The notes: generated from the sequence alone by a model not told the origin. 64,000 nucleotides of DNA from Pseudomonas viridiflava (GCF_900585905.1 NZ_UTVH01000031.1:1-64000), one strand, 5' to 3'; shown: positions 45,780 to 55,778, counted from the stretch's first letter. Made by a program: numbers and translations.

Positions 45780-46613
45780 CTAGCCGTAACGACCGGTGAT
45801 GTAATCTTCAGTCTGTTTCCTGGCCGGGTTGGTGAACATCGTGTCCGTGTCACCGAACTCGACCAGTTTGCCCATGTACATGAATGCGGTGTAATCCGAC
45901 ACCCTTGCTGCCTGCTGCATGTTGTGGGTAACGATCACAATGGTGTATTTGGATTTCAGTTCGTAGATCAGTTCTTCAACTTTCAGCGTGGAAATCGGGT
46001 CAAGTGCTGAACAGGGTTCATCGAGCAGCAACACTTCAGGCTCCACGGCGATCGTGCGGGCAATCACCAGACGCTGCTGTTGACCGCCGGAAAGGCCCAG
46101 CGCCGACTCGTGCAGGCGGTCCTTGACCTCGTCCCACAGCGCTGCGGCCCTGAGCGCCCACTCCACGGCTTCGTCGAGCACGCGCTTCTTGTTGATGCCC
46201 TGAATGCGCAGACCATAGACCACGTTTTCATACACGGTCTTGGGGAACGGGTTAGGCTTCTGGAACACCATGCCGACGCGCCGACGCAGCTCCGCAACAT
46301 CCTCGCCCTTGGTGTAGATATCATGCCCGTACAGATTGATCTGGCCCTGCACGCGGCAGCCGTCGACCAGGTCGTTCATGCGGTTGAAGGTGCGCAACAG
46401 CGTCGACTTGCCGCAGCCGGAAGGCCCGATGAAGGACGTCACGCGCTGTTTCGGAATATTCAGGCTGACATCGAACAACACCTGCTTGTCACCATAGAAC
46501 AGATTCAGGCCCGGCACTTCAATGGCGACGGCTTCGTCTTCCAGGTACAGGCCCGATTTGTGACGCCCCAGAGTAGACCCGCCAATGCCCCGGTTCGGGT
46601 GTGGATGCTGCAT
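45780..46613 (-). CDS. pstB: phosphate ABC transporter ATPase PstB
   Basis: This 277-residue ATPase powers phosphate import. Walker A is GPSGCGKST (63-71), the signature LSGGQQQR (174-181) and Walker B VLLLDEP (194-200). The N-terminal 30 residues extend beyond the usual core, as in other pseudomonads. It lies 69 bp downstream of pstA. Confidence 0.97.
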   Translation of the reverse strand: MQHPHPNRGIGGSTLGRHKSGLYLEDEAVAIEVPGLNLFYGDKQVLFDVSLNIPKQRVTSFIGPSGCGKSTLLRTFNRMNDLVDGCRVQGQINLYGHDIYTKGEDVAELRRRVGMVFQKPNPFPKTVYENVVYGLRIQGINKKRVLDEAVEWALRAAALWDEVKDRLHESALGLSGGQQQRLVIARTIAVEPEVLLLDEPCSALDPISTLKVEELIYELKSKYTIVIVTHNMQQAARVSDYTAFMYMGKLVEFGDTDTMFTNPARKQTEDYITGRYG

Positions 46614-46682
46614 GGGTTGCTCCCTACGCTTGCCAATTCATTTGAGCGTTCGCTCCTGACAGACCCTTGTTGCCACAAGACA

Positions 46683-48353
46683 TCAGTTGTCCAGTGCCTT
46701 GTATTTCTCGCGCAGGTGGTTGCGAATCGCCACCGCCGACAGGTTGAGCAAGGCAATCACCAACACCAGCAGCAGCGCCGTGGCATAGACCAGTGGCCGC
46801 GCGGCCTCGACATTGGGGCTCTGAAAGCCGACGTCGTAAATATGAAACCCCAGGTGCATGATCTTCTGATCCAGATGCAGGTAAGGATAGTTGCCATCTA
46901 CCGGCAACGACGGCGCCAGTTTGACCACGCCTACCAGCATCAGCGGCGCGACCTCCCCCGCTGCGCGCGCCACCGCGAGGATCAGGCCGGTCATCATCGC
47001 CGGGCTGGCCATGGGCAGGACGATCTTCCAGAGCGTTTCAGCCTTGGTCGCACCCAGCGCCAGCGAGCCTTCGCGCAGGCTCAGCGGGATGCGCGCCAGC
47101 CCTTCTTCAGTGGCCACGATCACCACCGGCACCGCCAGCAGCGCCAGGGTCAGCGAGGCCCAGAGCAGGCCGGGCGTGCCGAAGGTCGGCGCAGGCAAGG
47201 CTTCGGGGAAAAACAGCTGATCCAGCGAGCCGCCCAGCACGTAGACGAAAAAGCCCAGGCCGAAGACGCCGTAGACGATGGCCGGCACCCCCGCCAGGTT
47301 GTTCACCGCAATGCGGATCAGGCGCGTCACCGGCCCCTGGCGCGCATATTCGCGCAGGTACACAGCGGCCAGTACGCCGAATGGGGTGACGATCACGGCC
47401 ATGATCAGGGTCATCATCACGGTGCCGAAAATCGCCGGGAAGATGCCCCCTTCGGTGTTGGCTTCGCGGGGGTCTTCGCTGAGGAATTCCCACAGCTTCT
47501 GAAAGTAGAAACCGAGTTTGGTCAGGGTGCCCATGGCGTTGGGCTGGTAGGCGTGGACGATCTTGCCAAGGCTGATGTCGACTTCCCGGCCATTGGCGTC
47601 GCGTGCGGTCAGGCTGTCGCGGTCGAACGCCTGATGCAGTGACGCCAGCCGCCCTTCGATGGCCTGGTAGCGGCTGTCGAGCTCCGCCCGCTCACTGGCC
47701 ATGTCAGCCTGGGCCTGAGGCGTCAGCTGGCCTTGCAGCTCCAGCCTGCGTGCCTGCAGGCGCAAGCGCTCGATGCCGTGGTTGATCGCGCCGATGTCTT
47801 TCTTTTCCAGCTGGTACAGCTCGTCAGCCAGCTGCTGCACCCGGGTGATCCGCGCCTGCAGCGTTGGCCAGGCCGCCTCGCCTTCGGCCACCACCTTGCC
47901 GTCTTCCTTGACGTTGACCAGATAGCCGTAGAAGTTGCCCCACTCGCGTCGCTCAAGCGTCATCAATTCAGGCGGCTGGCGCTGTTCGGACAGCCATTCG
48001 CCGATCACCCAGGAGAAGTCACTGGGGTTTACATCGCGGTTGCCGACCTTTAACAGCTCGCGGGTCATGAACTCCGGCCCCTGTTCAGGCACCGGCAGCC
48101 CGGCGCCCTTGAGCCGCGCGCGGGGAACCTGTTCGAGCTGGACCACCTCGCCAATCAGCACATGGGGCGCCTGGTCGGGCACGTTGTAGTGCGCATAAAC
48201 CAGGTCCGCAGGCCAGAAATGCCCCAGGCCGCGTACGGCAATCACCGACAACAGGCCCAGCGTCATGATCACGGCAATGGACACCGCGCCCGCACTCATC
48301 CAGACGCCAGGGGCGCCGGTCTTGCACCAACTCATCAGGGAGTTCTGCTTCAC
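46683..48353 (-). CDS. pstA: phosphate ABC transporter permease PstA (long form)
   Basis: This 556-residue permease is nearly twice the length of the enteric protein. After a first transmembrane helix (about 18-40) comes a large hydrophilic, partly coiled-coil insertion (about 45-290), then the usual six-helix permease with the EAA-like motif (LREGSLALGATKAETLWKIV). The long form is normal in pseudomonads. It follows pstC by 11 bp. Confidence 0.95.
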   Translation of the reverse strand: MKQNSLMSWCKTGAPGVWMSAGAVSIAVIMTLGLLSVIAVRGLGHFWPADLVYAHYNVPDQAPHVLIGEVVQLEQVPRARLKGAGLPVPEQGPEFMTRELLKVGNRDVNPSDFSWVIGEWLSEQRQPPELMTLERREWGNFYGYLVNVKEDGKVVAEGEAAWPTLQARITRVQQLADELYQLEKKDIGAINHGIERLRLQARRLELQGQLTPQAQADMASERAELDSRYQAIEGRLASLHQAFDRDSLTARDANGREVDISLGKIVHAYQPNAMGTLTKLGFYFQKLWEFLSEDPREANTEGGIFPAIFGTVMMTLIMAVIVTPFGVLAAVYLREYARQGPVTRLIRIAVNNLAGVPAIVYGVFGLGFFVYVLGGSLDQLFFPEALPAPTFGTPGLLWASLTLALLAVPVVIVATEEGLARIPLSLREGSLALGATKAETLWKIVLPMASPAMMTGLILAVARAAGEVAPLMLVGVVKLAPSLPVDGNYPYLHLDQKIMHLGFHIYDVGFQSPNVEAARPLVYATALLLVLVIALLNLSAVAIRNHLREKYKALDN

Positions 48354-48364
48354 ACGGCCTTCCT

Positions 48365-50626
48365 TCAGAGAGATGAGTACTGCTTGCGCAGGCGCTGACG
48401 GATCAGCTCGGCAAGGGTGTTCATGACAAAGGTGAACATCAGCAACACCAGTGCCGCCAGAAACAGCACCCGGTAATGACTGCCACCCACTTCCGACTCA
48501 GGCATCTCGACTGCGACGTTGGCCGCCAGCGTGCGCATCCCCTCGAACAGGTTCATGTCCATGATCGGCGTGTTGCCAGTGGCCATGAGCACGATCATGG
48601 TTTCACCGACGGCGCGGCCCATGCCGATCATCAATGCCGAGAAAATGCCCGGGCTGGCCGTGAGGATGACCACCCGGGTCAGGGTCTGCCAGGGCGTCGC
48701 GCCGAGGGCCAGCGAGCCCAGCGTCAGGCTGCGCGGCACGCTGAACACCGCGTCCTCGGCAATCGAATAAATATTGGGGATGACCGCAAAGCCCATGGCA
48801 ATGCCGACCACCAGGGCATTGCGCTGGTCGTAGGGAATATTCAGGTTGTGAGAAATCCAGTTGCGCATGTCGCCAGCGAAGAACCAGTTCTCCAGATGCG
48901 GGCTCATGCTCAGCGAGCACCAGGCCACCAGCAGCACCACCGGTAGCAGCACAGCACTTTCCCAGCCTTCAGGCATGCGCAGGCGAATCGAGTCCGGCAG
49001 GCGGCTCCAGGCGAAACCGGCCGCCAGAATGCCAATCGGCGTGAGCAGCAGGAGGCAGAATACCCCCGGCAGATGCTCTTCCAGATAAGGCGCCAGGAAC
49101 AGCCCGGCGAAGAAGCCGAGAATCACGGTCGGCATGGCTTCCATCAGCTCAATGACCGGCTTGACCTTGCGGCGCATGCGCGGGGCCATGAAGTACGCCG
49201 TGTAGATGGCGGCAGCCACGGCCAGCGGCGCCGCCAGCAGCATGGCGTAGAACGCGGCCTTCAACGTGCCGTAGGTCAGCGGCGCCAGGCTCAGCTTGGG
49301 CTCAAAGTCGCTATTGGACGCCGTGGACTGCCAGACATACTGCGGCGCGTCGTAGTTTTCGTACCAGACCTTGCCCCACAGCGCAGACCAGGATACTTCC
49401 GGGTGCGGGTTTTTCAGCACCATTGGCACCAGCGCGCCGCCCTGCTCCAGCAACAGGCGGTCGGCCCGCGGCGACAGCGTCATCAGGCCTGGGCCCGACG
49501 CCACCTGATCGATCAGCAAGGTGCGATGCGCGGTGCTGTGGAATACGCCGAGCTGACCGGAGGTATCCAGCGCGACAAAACCCTTGCGCCGCTGCTCGGT
49601 GGTGATCTGCGCGATGGGCGCGGTGCCCAGCCTGAACTCGCGAACAGGCATCAAACGCTGCTCGCCATCCACGTCGCGGGCCATGAACCACTGCGTCATG
49701 CCGCCTTTGGAGTTGCCGATGATCAGCGAAATACCGCCCACCAGTTGCGCACTGGCAGTGATCTCGGCGTTGCCGTCTTCGAGTAATTTGTAACGCCCGT
49801 TGAGCGTACGCTCACGCAGGCTGAACACGTCAGCCTGGGCGCGGCCATTGATCACGTAGAGCCACTGCTGACGCGGGTCGATGTAAACGGCTTTGACCGT
49901 CGCGGCCATCTGCGGCAGTTCGATCCGGCTCTGCTCGCTCACGGTCTCGCCTGTCAGCATGTTCTCGTTGCGCACCAGCGCCAGCACGTGGAGCTGGGTG
50001 CCGGTGGTGCCAGCAATCATGAGTTTCTCGCCACTGGCACTGACGCTGAGGTGCTCCAGCGCGCGGCCCTGCTCGTCCAGCACCAGCGGCGCCTCACCGT
50101 ATGGCCAGGTGACAGTCGGGGTGATGGTCTTGTGGTTGTCCGGGTAAGTGATCAGGTAGTTGTGCCTGAACACCAGCACCTGACCGTTGGACAAGCCCAG
50201 CGCGACCAGTGGCGTGCCGGGCTGATCCTGACCGATGGACGCCACGCTGACGCCTGCGGGCAAAGGCAGGCTGACCCGCTTGAGCTCTGTCCCATCCACC
50301 ACACTGAAAAACACCACGGCGCCCTGATCAGACAGGCGCATGCCCACCTGATTCTGCTCTTCGACCGAGAGCATCAGCGGCGTGCCGGCCGTCTTCAGCC
50401 AGGCCGGTTTGAGCGGCGCCTCGGCATTCAGGCTCGCGCCCTGGAACAGGGGCGCCACCACATAGGCCAGATAAAAGAAGATCAGGGTAATGGCCGCGAG
50501 CACGGCAAGGCCGCCCACTGCAACGTACCAGCGGGTAAGGCGATCTTTGAAAGCGCGAACGCGGCGCTTGCGTTGCTGCTCTGGCGTATTGAAATCAATG
50601 CGCTGGGCGGGTGAACTCTCAGTCAT
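48365..50626 (-). CDS. pstC: phosphate ABC transporter permease PstC (long form)
   Basis: This 753-residue permease has an N-terminal helix (about 32-58), a periplasmic extension of about 380 residues with repeated beta-propeller-like strands, and a C-terminal permease domain with the EAA-like motif (LGSLALGATPWQTLTRVVIL). The extension is typical of pseudomonad PstC. A run of three Pho boxes lies just upstream (50670-50698), so the gene has its own PhoB-dependent promoter separate from pstS. Confidence 0.95.
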   Translation of the reverse strand: MTESSPAQRIDFNTPEQQRKRRVRAFKDRLTRWYVAVGGLAVLAAITLIFFYLAYVVAPLFQGASLNAEAPLKPAWLKTAGTPLMLSVEEQNQVGMRLSDQGAVVFFSVVDGTELKRVSLPLPAGVSVASIGQDQPGTPLVALGLSNGQVLVFRHNYLITYPDNHKTITPTVTWPYGEAPLVLDEQGRALEHLSVSASGEKLMIAGTTGTQLHVLALVRNENMLTGETVSEQSRIELPQMAATVKAVYIDPRQQWLYVINGRAQADVFSLRERTLNGRYKLLEDGNAEITASAQLVGGISLIIGNSKGGMTQWFMARDVDGEQRLMPVREFRLGTAPIAQITTEQRRKGFVALDTSGQLGVFHSTAHRTLLIDQVASGPGLMTLSPRADRLLLEQGGALVPMVLKNPHPEVSWSALWGKVWYENYDAPQYVWQSTASNSDFEPKLSLAPLTYGTLKAAFYAMLLAAPLAVAAAIYTAYFMAPRMRRKVKPVIELMEAMPTVILGFFAGLFLAPYLEEHLPGVFCLLLLTPIGILAAGFAWSRLPDSIRLRMPEGWESAVLLPVVLLVAWCSLSMSPHLENWFFAGDMRNWISHNLNIPYDQRNALVVGIAMGFAVIPNIYSIAEDAVFSVPRSLTLGSLALGATPWQTLTRVVILTASPGIFSALMIGMGRAVGETMIVLMATGNTPIMDMNLFEGMRTLAANVAVEMPESEVGGSHYRVLFLAALVLLMFTFVMNTLAELIRQRLRKQYSSL

Positions 50627-50669
50627 CAGTCATTGCCGGATCTTTATGCGGACACCCTAAGGCGGATTT

Positions 50670-50698
50670 ATGACAAAAACGTTACAAAAAGGTGACGC
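50670..50698 (-). promoter_or_regulatory. three Pho boxes in front of pstC
   Basis: On the minus strand GCGTCAC, TTGTAAC and TTGTCAT follow each other at exact 11-bp intervals (starting at 50698, 50687 and 50676), with T-rich 4-bp spacers. The last repeat matches the PhoB half-site nearly perfectly. This is the best PhoB site in the window. Confidence 0.8.
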
Positions 50699-50780
50699 AG
50701 GCAGGCCCGCCCCCAGGGTCATGGCAGCGCACTGCACAGCTGAAAATGCTCCCGATTACCCAGCTACCCTGCAACGCGGA

Positions 50781-51773
50781 TTATCTCGCGGCTGCGTCGC
50801 CTTGCAGACCCAGGTCAGCCAGCGCCTTGGTGACGACCTTGGCTGGCAACGGGATGTAACCGTCCTTGGTGACCACTTCCTGGCCTTGTCTGGACAACAC
50901 CAGCTTGATGAATTCAGCCTCCAGTGGGGCTAGCGGCTTGTTCGGCGCCTTGTTGACGTAGACATACAGAAAGCGCGCCAGCGGGTAACTGCCATTAAGC
51001 GCGTTGGTTTCGTTGTCTTCGACGAACTCGCCGCCTTCACTCCTGGCCAGGGGCACAGTGCGCACGTTGGACGTTTTATAACCAATCCCGGAATAACCGA
51101 CGCCGTTGAGCGAGCTGCTGATGGCGCTGACCACGGAAGCAGACCCTGGCTGTTCGTTGACGTTGGCCTTGAAGTCGCCTTTGCACAGGGCCTGTTCCTT
51201 GAAGTAGCCATAGGTGCCGGACACCGAATTACGACCGAACAGCTGGATCGGCCTGTTCGCCAGGTCGCCCGCAATGCCGACATCACCCCAGGTCTTGATG
51301 TCAGTCCTGGCACCGCACAGGCGAGTGACCGAAAAAATCGCGTCAACCTGCTGGATGGTCAGGCCCTTGATCGGGTTGTCCTTGTGCACGAACACCGCCA
51401 GGGCATCCACCGCCACCGCAATCGCTGTGGGCTTGTAGCCGTGTTTCTGCTCGAAGGCTGACAGTTCGCCGTCCTTCATCTTGCGGCTCATGGGCCCAAG
51501 GTTGGCGGTGCCCTCGGTCAGGGCAGGCGGCGCAGTTGAAGAGCCTGCGCCCTGAATCTGGATGTTCACGCTTGGGTATTCTTTCTTGTAGGCCTCGGCC
51601 CACAGCGTCATCAGGTTGGCCAGGGTGTCGGAGCCAACGCTGGACAGAGTGCCGGAAACGCCCGAAGTCTTGACGTAAGGCTTGATGGCAGGGTCAACAG
51701 CCGCCGCAGCCTGGCCGGCAATCATGCCCGCCGTCGCGAGGCTAATTGCCATCAGCAAGCGCTTGAAGGTCAT
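50781..51773 (-). CDS. pstS: phosphate-binding periplasmic protein PstS
   Basis: This 330-residue protein has a signal peptide (about 1-24, ending AAA) and the phosphate-binding fold of PstS ([46 protein letters not shown]). It delivers phosphate to PstCA. It is separated from pstC by 154 bp containing Pho boxes and is preceded by its own Pho box. Confidence 0.95.
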   Translation of the reverse strand: MTFKRLLMAISLATAGMIAGQAAAAVDPAIKPYVKTSGVSGTLSSVGSDTLANLMTLWAEAYKKEYPSVNIQIQGAGSSTAPPALTEGTANLGPMSRKMKDGELSAFEQKHGYKPTAIAVAVDALAVFVHKDNPIKGLTIQQVDAIFSVTRLCGARTDIKTWGDVGIAGDLANRPIQLFGRNSVSGTYGYFKEQALCKGDFKANVNEQPGSASVVSAISSSLNGVGYSGIGYKTSNVRTVPLARSEGGEFVEDNETNALNGSYPLARFLYVYVNKAPNKPLAPLEAEFIKLVLSRQGQEVVTKDGYIPLPAKVVTKALADLGLQGDAAAR

Positions 51774-51853
51774 ACCCTGCTCCGAGCGAGGTGAAGAAAT
51801 AGGTCCGTTGGCCGGAGTATCAGCCGCACGCGTGACGACTCTATGACTCTATT

Positions 51854-51871
51854 GTGACATTTGCATGAAAG
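51854..51871 (-). promoter_or_regulatory. Pho box in front of pstS
   Basis: On the minus strand CTTTCAT (51871-51865) and ATGTCAC (51860-51854) are separated by 4 bp, the PhoB spacing. It lies about 80 bp upstream of the pstS start and directly abuts the terminator hairpin of the preceding gene. Confidence 0.65.
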
Positions 51872-51897
51872 CCGCCACGCCTGTTCAGGCGTGGCGG
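51872..51897 (-). terminator. intrinsic terminator after the MFS gene
   Basis: A perfect 12-bp G+C-rich stem (CCGCCACGCCTG with its complement) and 2-nt loop lies 33 bp beyond the MFS stop. The T tract on the minus strand is short (CTTTC) and forms part of the pstS Pho box. Confidence 0.7.
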
Positions 51898-51930
51898 TTG
51901 ACTGCAGTCGCAGAGGTGCGCCCAGGTCTG

Positions 51931-53223
51931 TCAGCGTTTGCGGGCGATCAGATAACCGCCGATCAGCATGCCCATGACGCACAGAATCGCCACATACCAC
52001 GAAGGCCCCATCGGGCTCGATTTGAGCATGAAGGTCACGACCATCGGCGTCAGGCCGCCGAAGATGGCGTAGGCCAGGTTGTAGGAAAACGACAGCCCGG
52101 AGAAACGCACCACTGCCGGGAATGCCTTGACCATCACGTAAGGCACTGCGCCAATGGTGCCGACGAACAGACCGGTCACCGCGTACAGCGGGAACAGCCA
52201 GTCAGGGTTGGCGGCAAGCGAGTGGTAGAACGTCCAGGAGCTGAGCAGCAGGCCAAAGCTACCGAACAGGAACACGCGCCCGGCGCCGATTCGATCGGCC
52301 AGCGCGCCGGCGACAATGCAGCCGATGCTCAGACAGACGATGGCCAGGCTGTTGGCCTTCAGCGCGACGGCTGCCGGGAAGCCATAACTGGCGGTCTGCA
52401 AAATGGTCGGGGTCATCAGGATCACGACGATAATCCCGGCTGACAGCAGCCAGGTCAGCAGCATCGAAATGGCGATGGCGCCGCGATGATCACGCAGCAC
52501 GGCCTTGAGCGGTACTTCTTCGGCAAGGGTCTTGCGCGCCTGCATCTCGGCGAATACCGGGGTCTCGTGCAGCCAGCGGCGCAGGTACACCGACGCCAGG
52601 CCGAACACGCCGCCCAGCAGAAACGGGATACGCCAGGCGTAGTCCGCAACCTCGACCGGGGTGTACAGCGTGTTGATGAAGGTGGCGACCAGCGAGCCAA
52701 GCAGAATCCCGCTGGTCAGGCCGCAGGTCAGGGTGCCGCAGGCGTAGCCGATGTGGCGCTGCGGGACATGTTCGGACACAAAAACCCAGGCGCCGGGCAC
52801 TTCACCGCCAATCGCCGCGCCCTGAATCACGCGCATCAGCAGGAGCAGAATCGGCGCCCACAGGCCGATCTGCGCGTACGTCGGCAGCAGGCCCATGATC
52901 AGCGTCGGCACGGCCATCATGAAAATGCTCAAAGTGAACATCTTCTTGCGCCCCAGCAAGTCGCCGAAGTGCGCCATGATGATGCCGCCCAGCGGACGTG
53001 CCAGATACCCTGCAGCGAAAATCCCGAAGGTCTGCATCATGCGCAGCCATTCCGGCATGTCCACGGGGAAGAACAGCTTGCCCACCACCGCCGCGAAAAA
53101 CACGAAGATGATGAAGTCGTAGAACTCCAGCGCGCCACCCAATGCAGAAAGGGACAAGGTTTTGTAATCGTTGCCAGTCAACGGGCGCGAAGGCTGCGCA
53201 GTACTTGGAGGCACAGTGGGCAT
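51931..53223 (-). CDS. MFS metabolite/proton symporter
   Basis: This 430-residue protein is a 12-helix major facilitator of the metabolite:H+ symporter group (related to ProP and alpha-ketoglutarate permeases): ALGGALEFYDFIIFVFFAAV in helix 1, then GYLARPLGGIIMAHFGDLLG with the conserved loop 2-3 GDLLGRKK. The substrate is probably an organic acid, but cannot be read from sequence. The ATG at 53223 is preferred; the frame upstream to 53298 has no family similarity. A gene of this type next to pstS is common in pseudomonads. Confidence 0.87.
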   Translation of the reverse strand: MPTVPPSTAQPSRPLTGNDYKTLSLSALGGALEFYDFIIFVFFAAVVGKLFFPVDMPEWLRMMQTFGIFAAGYLARPLGGIIMAHFGDLLGRKKMFTLSIFMMAVPTLIMGLLPTYAQIGLWAPILLLLMRVIQGAAIGGEVPGAWVFVSEHVPQRHIGYACGTLTCGLTSGILLGSLVATFINTLYTPVEVADYAWRIPFLLGGVFGLASVYLRRWLHETPVFAEMQARKTLAEEVPLKAVLRDHRGAIAISMLLTWLLSAGIIVVILMTPTILQTASYGFPAAVALKANSLAIVCLSIGCIVAGALADRIGAGRVFLFGSFGLLLSSWTFYHSLAANPDWLFPLYAVTGLFVGTIGAVPYVMVKAFPAVVRFSGLSFSYNLAYAIFGGLTPMVVTFMLKSSPMGPSWYVAILCVMGMLIGGYLIARKR

Positions 53224-53696
53224 CAGATAATTCTCTGGAAGGCTTCTCTTTATAGGGATTGGCGACAGCCTCACAACGTGCGGCGGGGTGGCCTGCACGT
53301 GCGATCGTCTTGAGCAACTGTGCGGATGGGCACCAAAATTGCGTGATACAGGCAGTCATGCCGCCTTCTCGAGTTTGGCAAGATAGCAAATTGTTTCAAA
53401 AAGCACACAGGCTGAAGCGTTTATCGGCGAAATCAGGACCGGACGGTCGTCTCGTGACGCATCGCCCGATATACTCGCGCCCCGTTGATGAGCCTCAGGC
53501 TGTGTCGAAATGTAGCGCATCACCCGCACGTCAGGGGGTGCTGTGCGAAATCAGCTGTCGTCAGCCGCTTTCGCAGAGTTTCCCTTTCAGGCGCATCGCT
53601 CTGCGCTGAACATTCAATGTTCACGCGCCGGGTTCTGAATGGCGCCTGCCACCGCGGCAAAAAATTGAGAGTCATGGGTCAGAGGCACCCTTAGGC
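53224..53696. other. intergenic region between the MFS and thioesterase genes
   Basis: No convincing gene is present in these 473 bp. The single clear structure is a perfect palindrome TGAACATT-C-AATGTTCA (53607-53623), 74 bp upstream of the thioesterase start, which could be an operator. A promoter for each divergent gene must lie here but was not resolved. Confidence 0.5.
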
Positions 53697-54098
53697 ATGA
53701 TCGAGCTCGAACAAGAAGATCCAATCCCGCAAGGCGACCTGGCCTTGCAAATTACTGCACTGCCCCGGGAAACCAATGGGTTTGGCGATATTTTCGGCGG
53801 CTGGCTAGTGTCCCAGATGGACCTGGCAGGCACCGCCATGGCGACCAAGATCGCGGGCGGCCGGGTTGCCACAGTGGCGATCGATCGCATGGCGTTTCTG
53901 GTCCCGGTGGCGGTGGGCGCGCAATTGTCCTTTTACACCCAGGCGCTGGAAATCGGCCGCAGCTCGATCCAGATGATGGTTGAAGTCTGGAGCGACGACC
54001 CGCTGTCCAGCGAATGGCGCAAGGTGACCGAGGCGGTATTCGTGTTCGTGGCTATCGATGGCAGCGGGCGTACCCGCTCCGTACCGGCTCGGCGCTGA
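53697..54098 (+). CDS. acyl-CoA thioesterase, YciA-like hotdog fold
   Basis: This 133-residue protein is a hotdog-fold thioesterase of the YciA/BFIT group, which hydrolyses acyl-CoAs in the cytoplasm. The pattern NGFGDIFGGWLVSQMDLAGT with the catalytic-region aspartate, followed by VAIDRMAFLVPVAVG, is typical. It stands alone, and substrate chain length cannot be told. Confidence 0.87.
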   Translation: MIELEQEDPIPQGDLALQITALPRETNGFGDIFGGWLVSQMDLAGTAMATKIAGGRVATVAIDRMAFLVPVAVGAQLSFYTQALEIGRSSIQMMVEVWSDDPLSSEWRKVTEAVFVFVAIDGSGRTRSVPARR

Positions 54099-54193
54099 GC
54101 CACAAGAGTGAACAAAACGCGATTAAGGGCGGCACGAACTCACTGACTTTGATAGGGTCCATCTGCTTATAGTCCTTGTTTGAGAGTTTTTGC

Positions 54194-55102
54194 ATGCCAA
54201 CGCCTCAGGTTGAAACCGTCCAGATCGATGAACTCAATGGCTGGCGCATCCGCCACGGTGACGCCGAACTGGTCGTCGCCCAGCAGGGTGCGCATATCGT
54301 CAGCTATCAGCGCGACGGGCAGCAGCCGTTGATCTGGGCCAACGGCCAGGCAGCCTTCAAGAAAGGCAAAGCGATCCGCGGCGGCATGCCGATCTGCTGG
54401 CCATGGTTCGGCAACCTGCAACGCAACCCGTCAGCCGTGCAGGCCATGCGCGACAGCGACGAGCCCGCCAAGGCCCACGGCGAAGTGCGCGCCATTGACT
54501 GGGAACTGATGGGCGTGGGCGAGGATGGCGATGCGCTGCTGATCGAGTTCATCCAGCCTCAGGCCGAAGGCCATCTGCCGGGCTGGCCTCACAACGTCGG
54601 GCTCAAACTCAGCATTCGCCTGGATGAAGCGCTCAACGTCAGCCTGGTCAGCTTCAACGGCGGCACTGAAACCGTCAGTTTCAGCCAGGCATTGCACACC
54701 TATTTCGCCGTCAGCGATGTGCGCGAAATCGCCGTCAAGGGCCTGGACGGCGTGCGCTACATCGAAACCCTGGAAAACTGGGAAGAACGCGAACAGGCTG
54801 GCGAGCTGAAATTTGCCGGGGAAACCGACCGCATCTACCTCGACACGCCAGACATGCTGAGCATCGTCGACCCCCAGTGGCAGCGCAAAATCCACATCTG
54901 CACGGCCGGTTCGAAATCCGCCGTGCTGTGGAACCCCTGGATCGAGAAAACCAAAAGCTTCAGCGACATGGCCGAAGACGGCTGGCAAGGCATGGTCTGC
55001 GTCGAAAGCGCCAATGTGCTGGACGATGTGGTGACACTGGCTCCCAACGAAATGCACGTGCTGGCAATCAGCGTGTGGGCCGAGTCGCTGGTCGAAGACT
55101 AA
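54194..55102 (+). CDS. D-hexose-6-phosphate mutarotase (YeaD-like)
   Basis: This 302-residue protein belongs to the aldose 1-epimerase superfamily, glucose-6-phosphate 1-epimerase branch, which interconverts the anomers of hexose 6-phosphates. The patterns GKAIRGGMPICWPWFG, SFSQALHTYFAVSD (with the probable catalytic histidine) and AVLWNPWIEKTKSFSDM are diagnostic. The ATG at 54194 is chosen over a TTG at 54176. A REP doublet follows. Confidence 0.9.
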   Translation: MPTPQVETVQIDELNGWRIRHGDAELVVAQQGAHIVSYQRDGQQPLIWANGQAAFKKGKAIRGGMPICWPWFGNLQRNPSAVQAMRDSDEPAKAHGEVRAIDWELMGVGEDGDALLIEFIQPQAEGHLPGWPHNVGLKLSIRLDEALNVSLVSFNGGTETVSFSQALHTYFAVSDVREIAVKGLDGVRYIETLENWEEREQAGELKFAGETDRIYLDTPDMLSIVDPQWQRKIHICTAGSKSAVLWNPWIEKTKSFSDMAEDGWQGMVCVESANVLDDVVTLAPNEMHVLAISVWAESLVED

Positions 55103-55122
55103 TGGCCACCTGGGATTGAGTC

Positions 55123-55212
55123 GTGGGACCGGCTTCAGCCGGGAAGAGGCCAGAATCATAGCCACATAGGTGTGATCTGAAACACCGCCTTCCCGGCTGA
55201 AGCCGGTCCCAC
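55123..55212. repeat. REP doublet 1
   Basis: A 24-bp REP unit (55123-55146, beginning GTGGGACCGGCTTCAGCC) and its exact inverted copy (55189-55212) face each other across 42 bp. Each unit is itself an imperfect hairpin (CCGGCTTCAGCCGG). The same family recurs at 60745-60834. Such doublets are typical of pseudomonad intergenic regions. Confidence 0.92.
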
Positions 55213-55244
55213 GTCATACCGCCGAAGCCTTTGCGTGATCTGAA

Positions 55245-55778
55245 TTACAAATCAGCCTCTACCACCACCCGCGCCTTCTCTGCTTGCAGCGCATAGGCCG
55301 CGTCGGCGAGGTCGTTGCTGACTTTCTCGACCTTCAATGTGCCAATTACCCAGAGCGGTGTGTAGATATCGTCGATCTTCAAGCCCTTCGGGTAGCGGAC
55401 CAGCACCAACTGGTTGGGCGGCGGAGGCGGCACGTGGATGCAGGCGCCGGGGTACGGGACGAGGAAGAACAGAGTGCTGTGGCCCTTGGCATCGGTTTCC
55501 AGTGGCACCGGATAACCACCAAGTCGCACATGCTTGCCATCCATCGCGGATACGGTCTTGGCCGAATACATCACCGCTGGCAGCCCCTTACTCTGTTTCA
55601 GGCCGCCCTTGCTGTCGAAGGTGCCCTGGGCTTCCGGGGAGTCATGGTCGATGTCGGGCATGGCTTCGAGGGCTTTCTGGTCTGATTTGGGCATCAGCTC
55701 CAGCCAGTCGGTCTCGGAGATTTCAGCGCGGGCGAGGCCGCATATCAATAGAAGCGATACAAGCAGGAGACGACGCAT
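55245..55778 (-). CDS. DUF3299 exported protein
   Basis: This 177-residue protein has a signal peptide (about 1-18, ending ARA) and a DUF3299 domain with LGGYPVPLETDAKGHSTLFF, then VPYPGACIHVPPPPPNQLVL. The proline stretch is characteristic of the family; it occurs near membrane and copper-related genes in other bacteria, but its role is not known. The ATG at 55778 gives a normal signal peptide, so the longer frame from 55865 is rejected. Confidence 0.82.
   Translation of the reverse strand: MRRLLLVSLLLICGLARAEISETDWLELMPKSDQKALEAMPDIDHDSPEAQGTFDSKGGLKQSKGLPAVMYSAKTVSAMDGKHVRLGGYPVPLETDAKGHSTLFFLVPYPGACIHVPPPPPNQLVLVRYPKGLKIDDIYTPLWVIGTLKVEKVSNDLADAAYALQAEKARVVVEADL

Noticed and set aside
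46080..47642. 520-residue open frame on the plus strand opposite pstB and pstA
   Set aside because: It is rich in His, Gln and Arg, as is usual for antisense frames in high-G+C genes, and the minus strand carries clear pstB and pstA.
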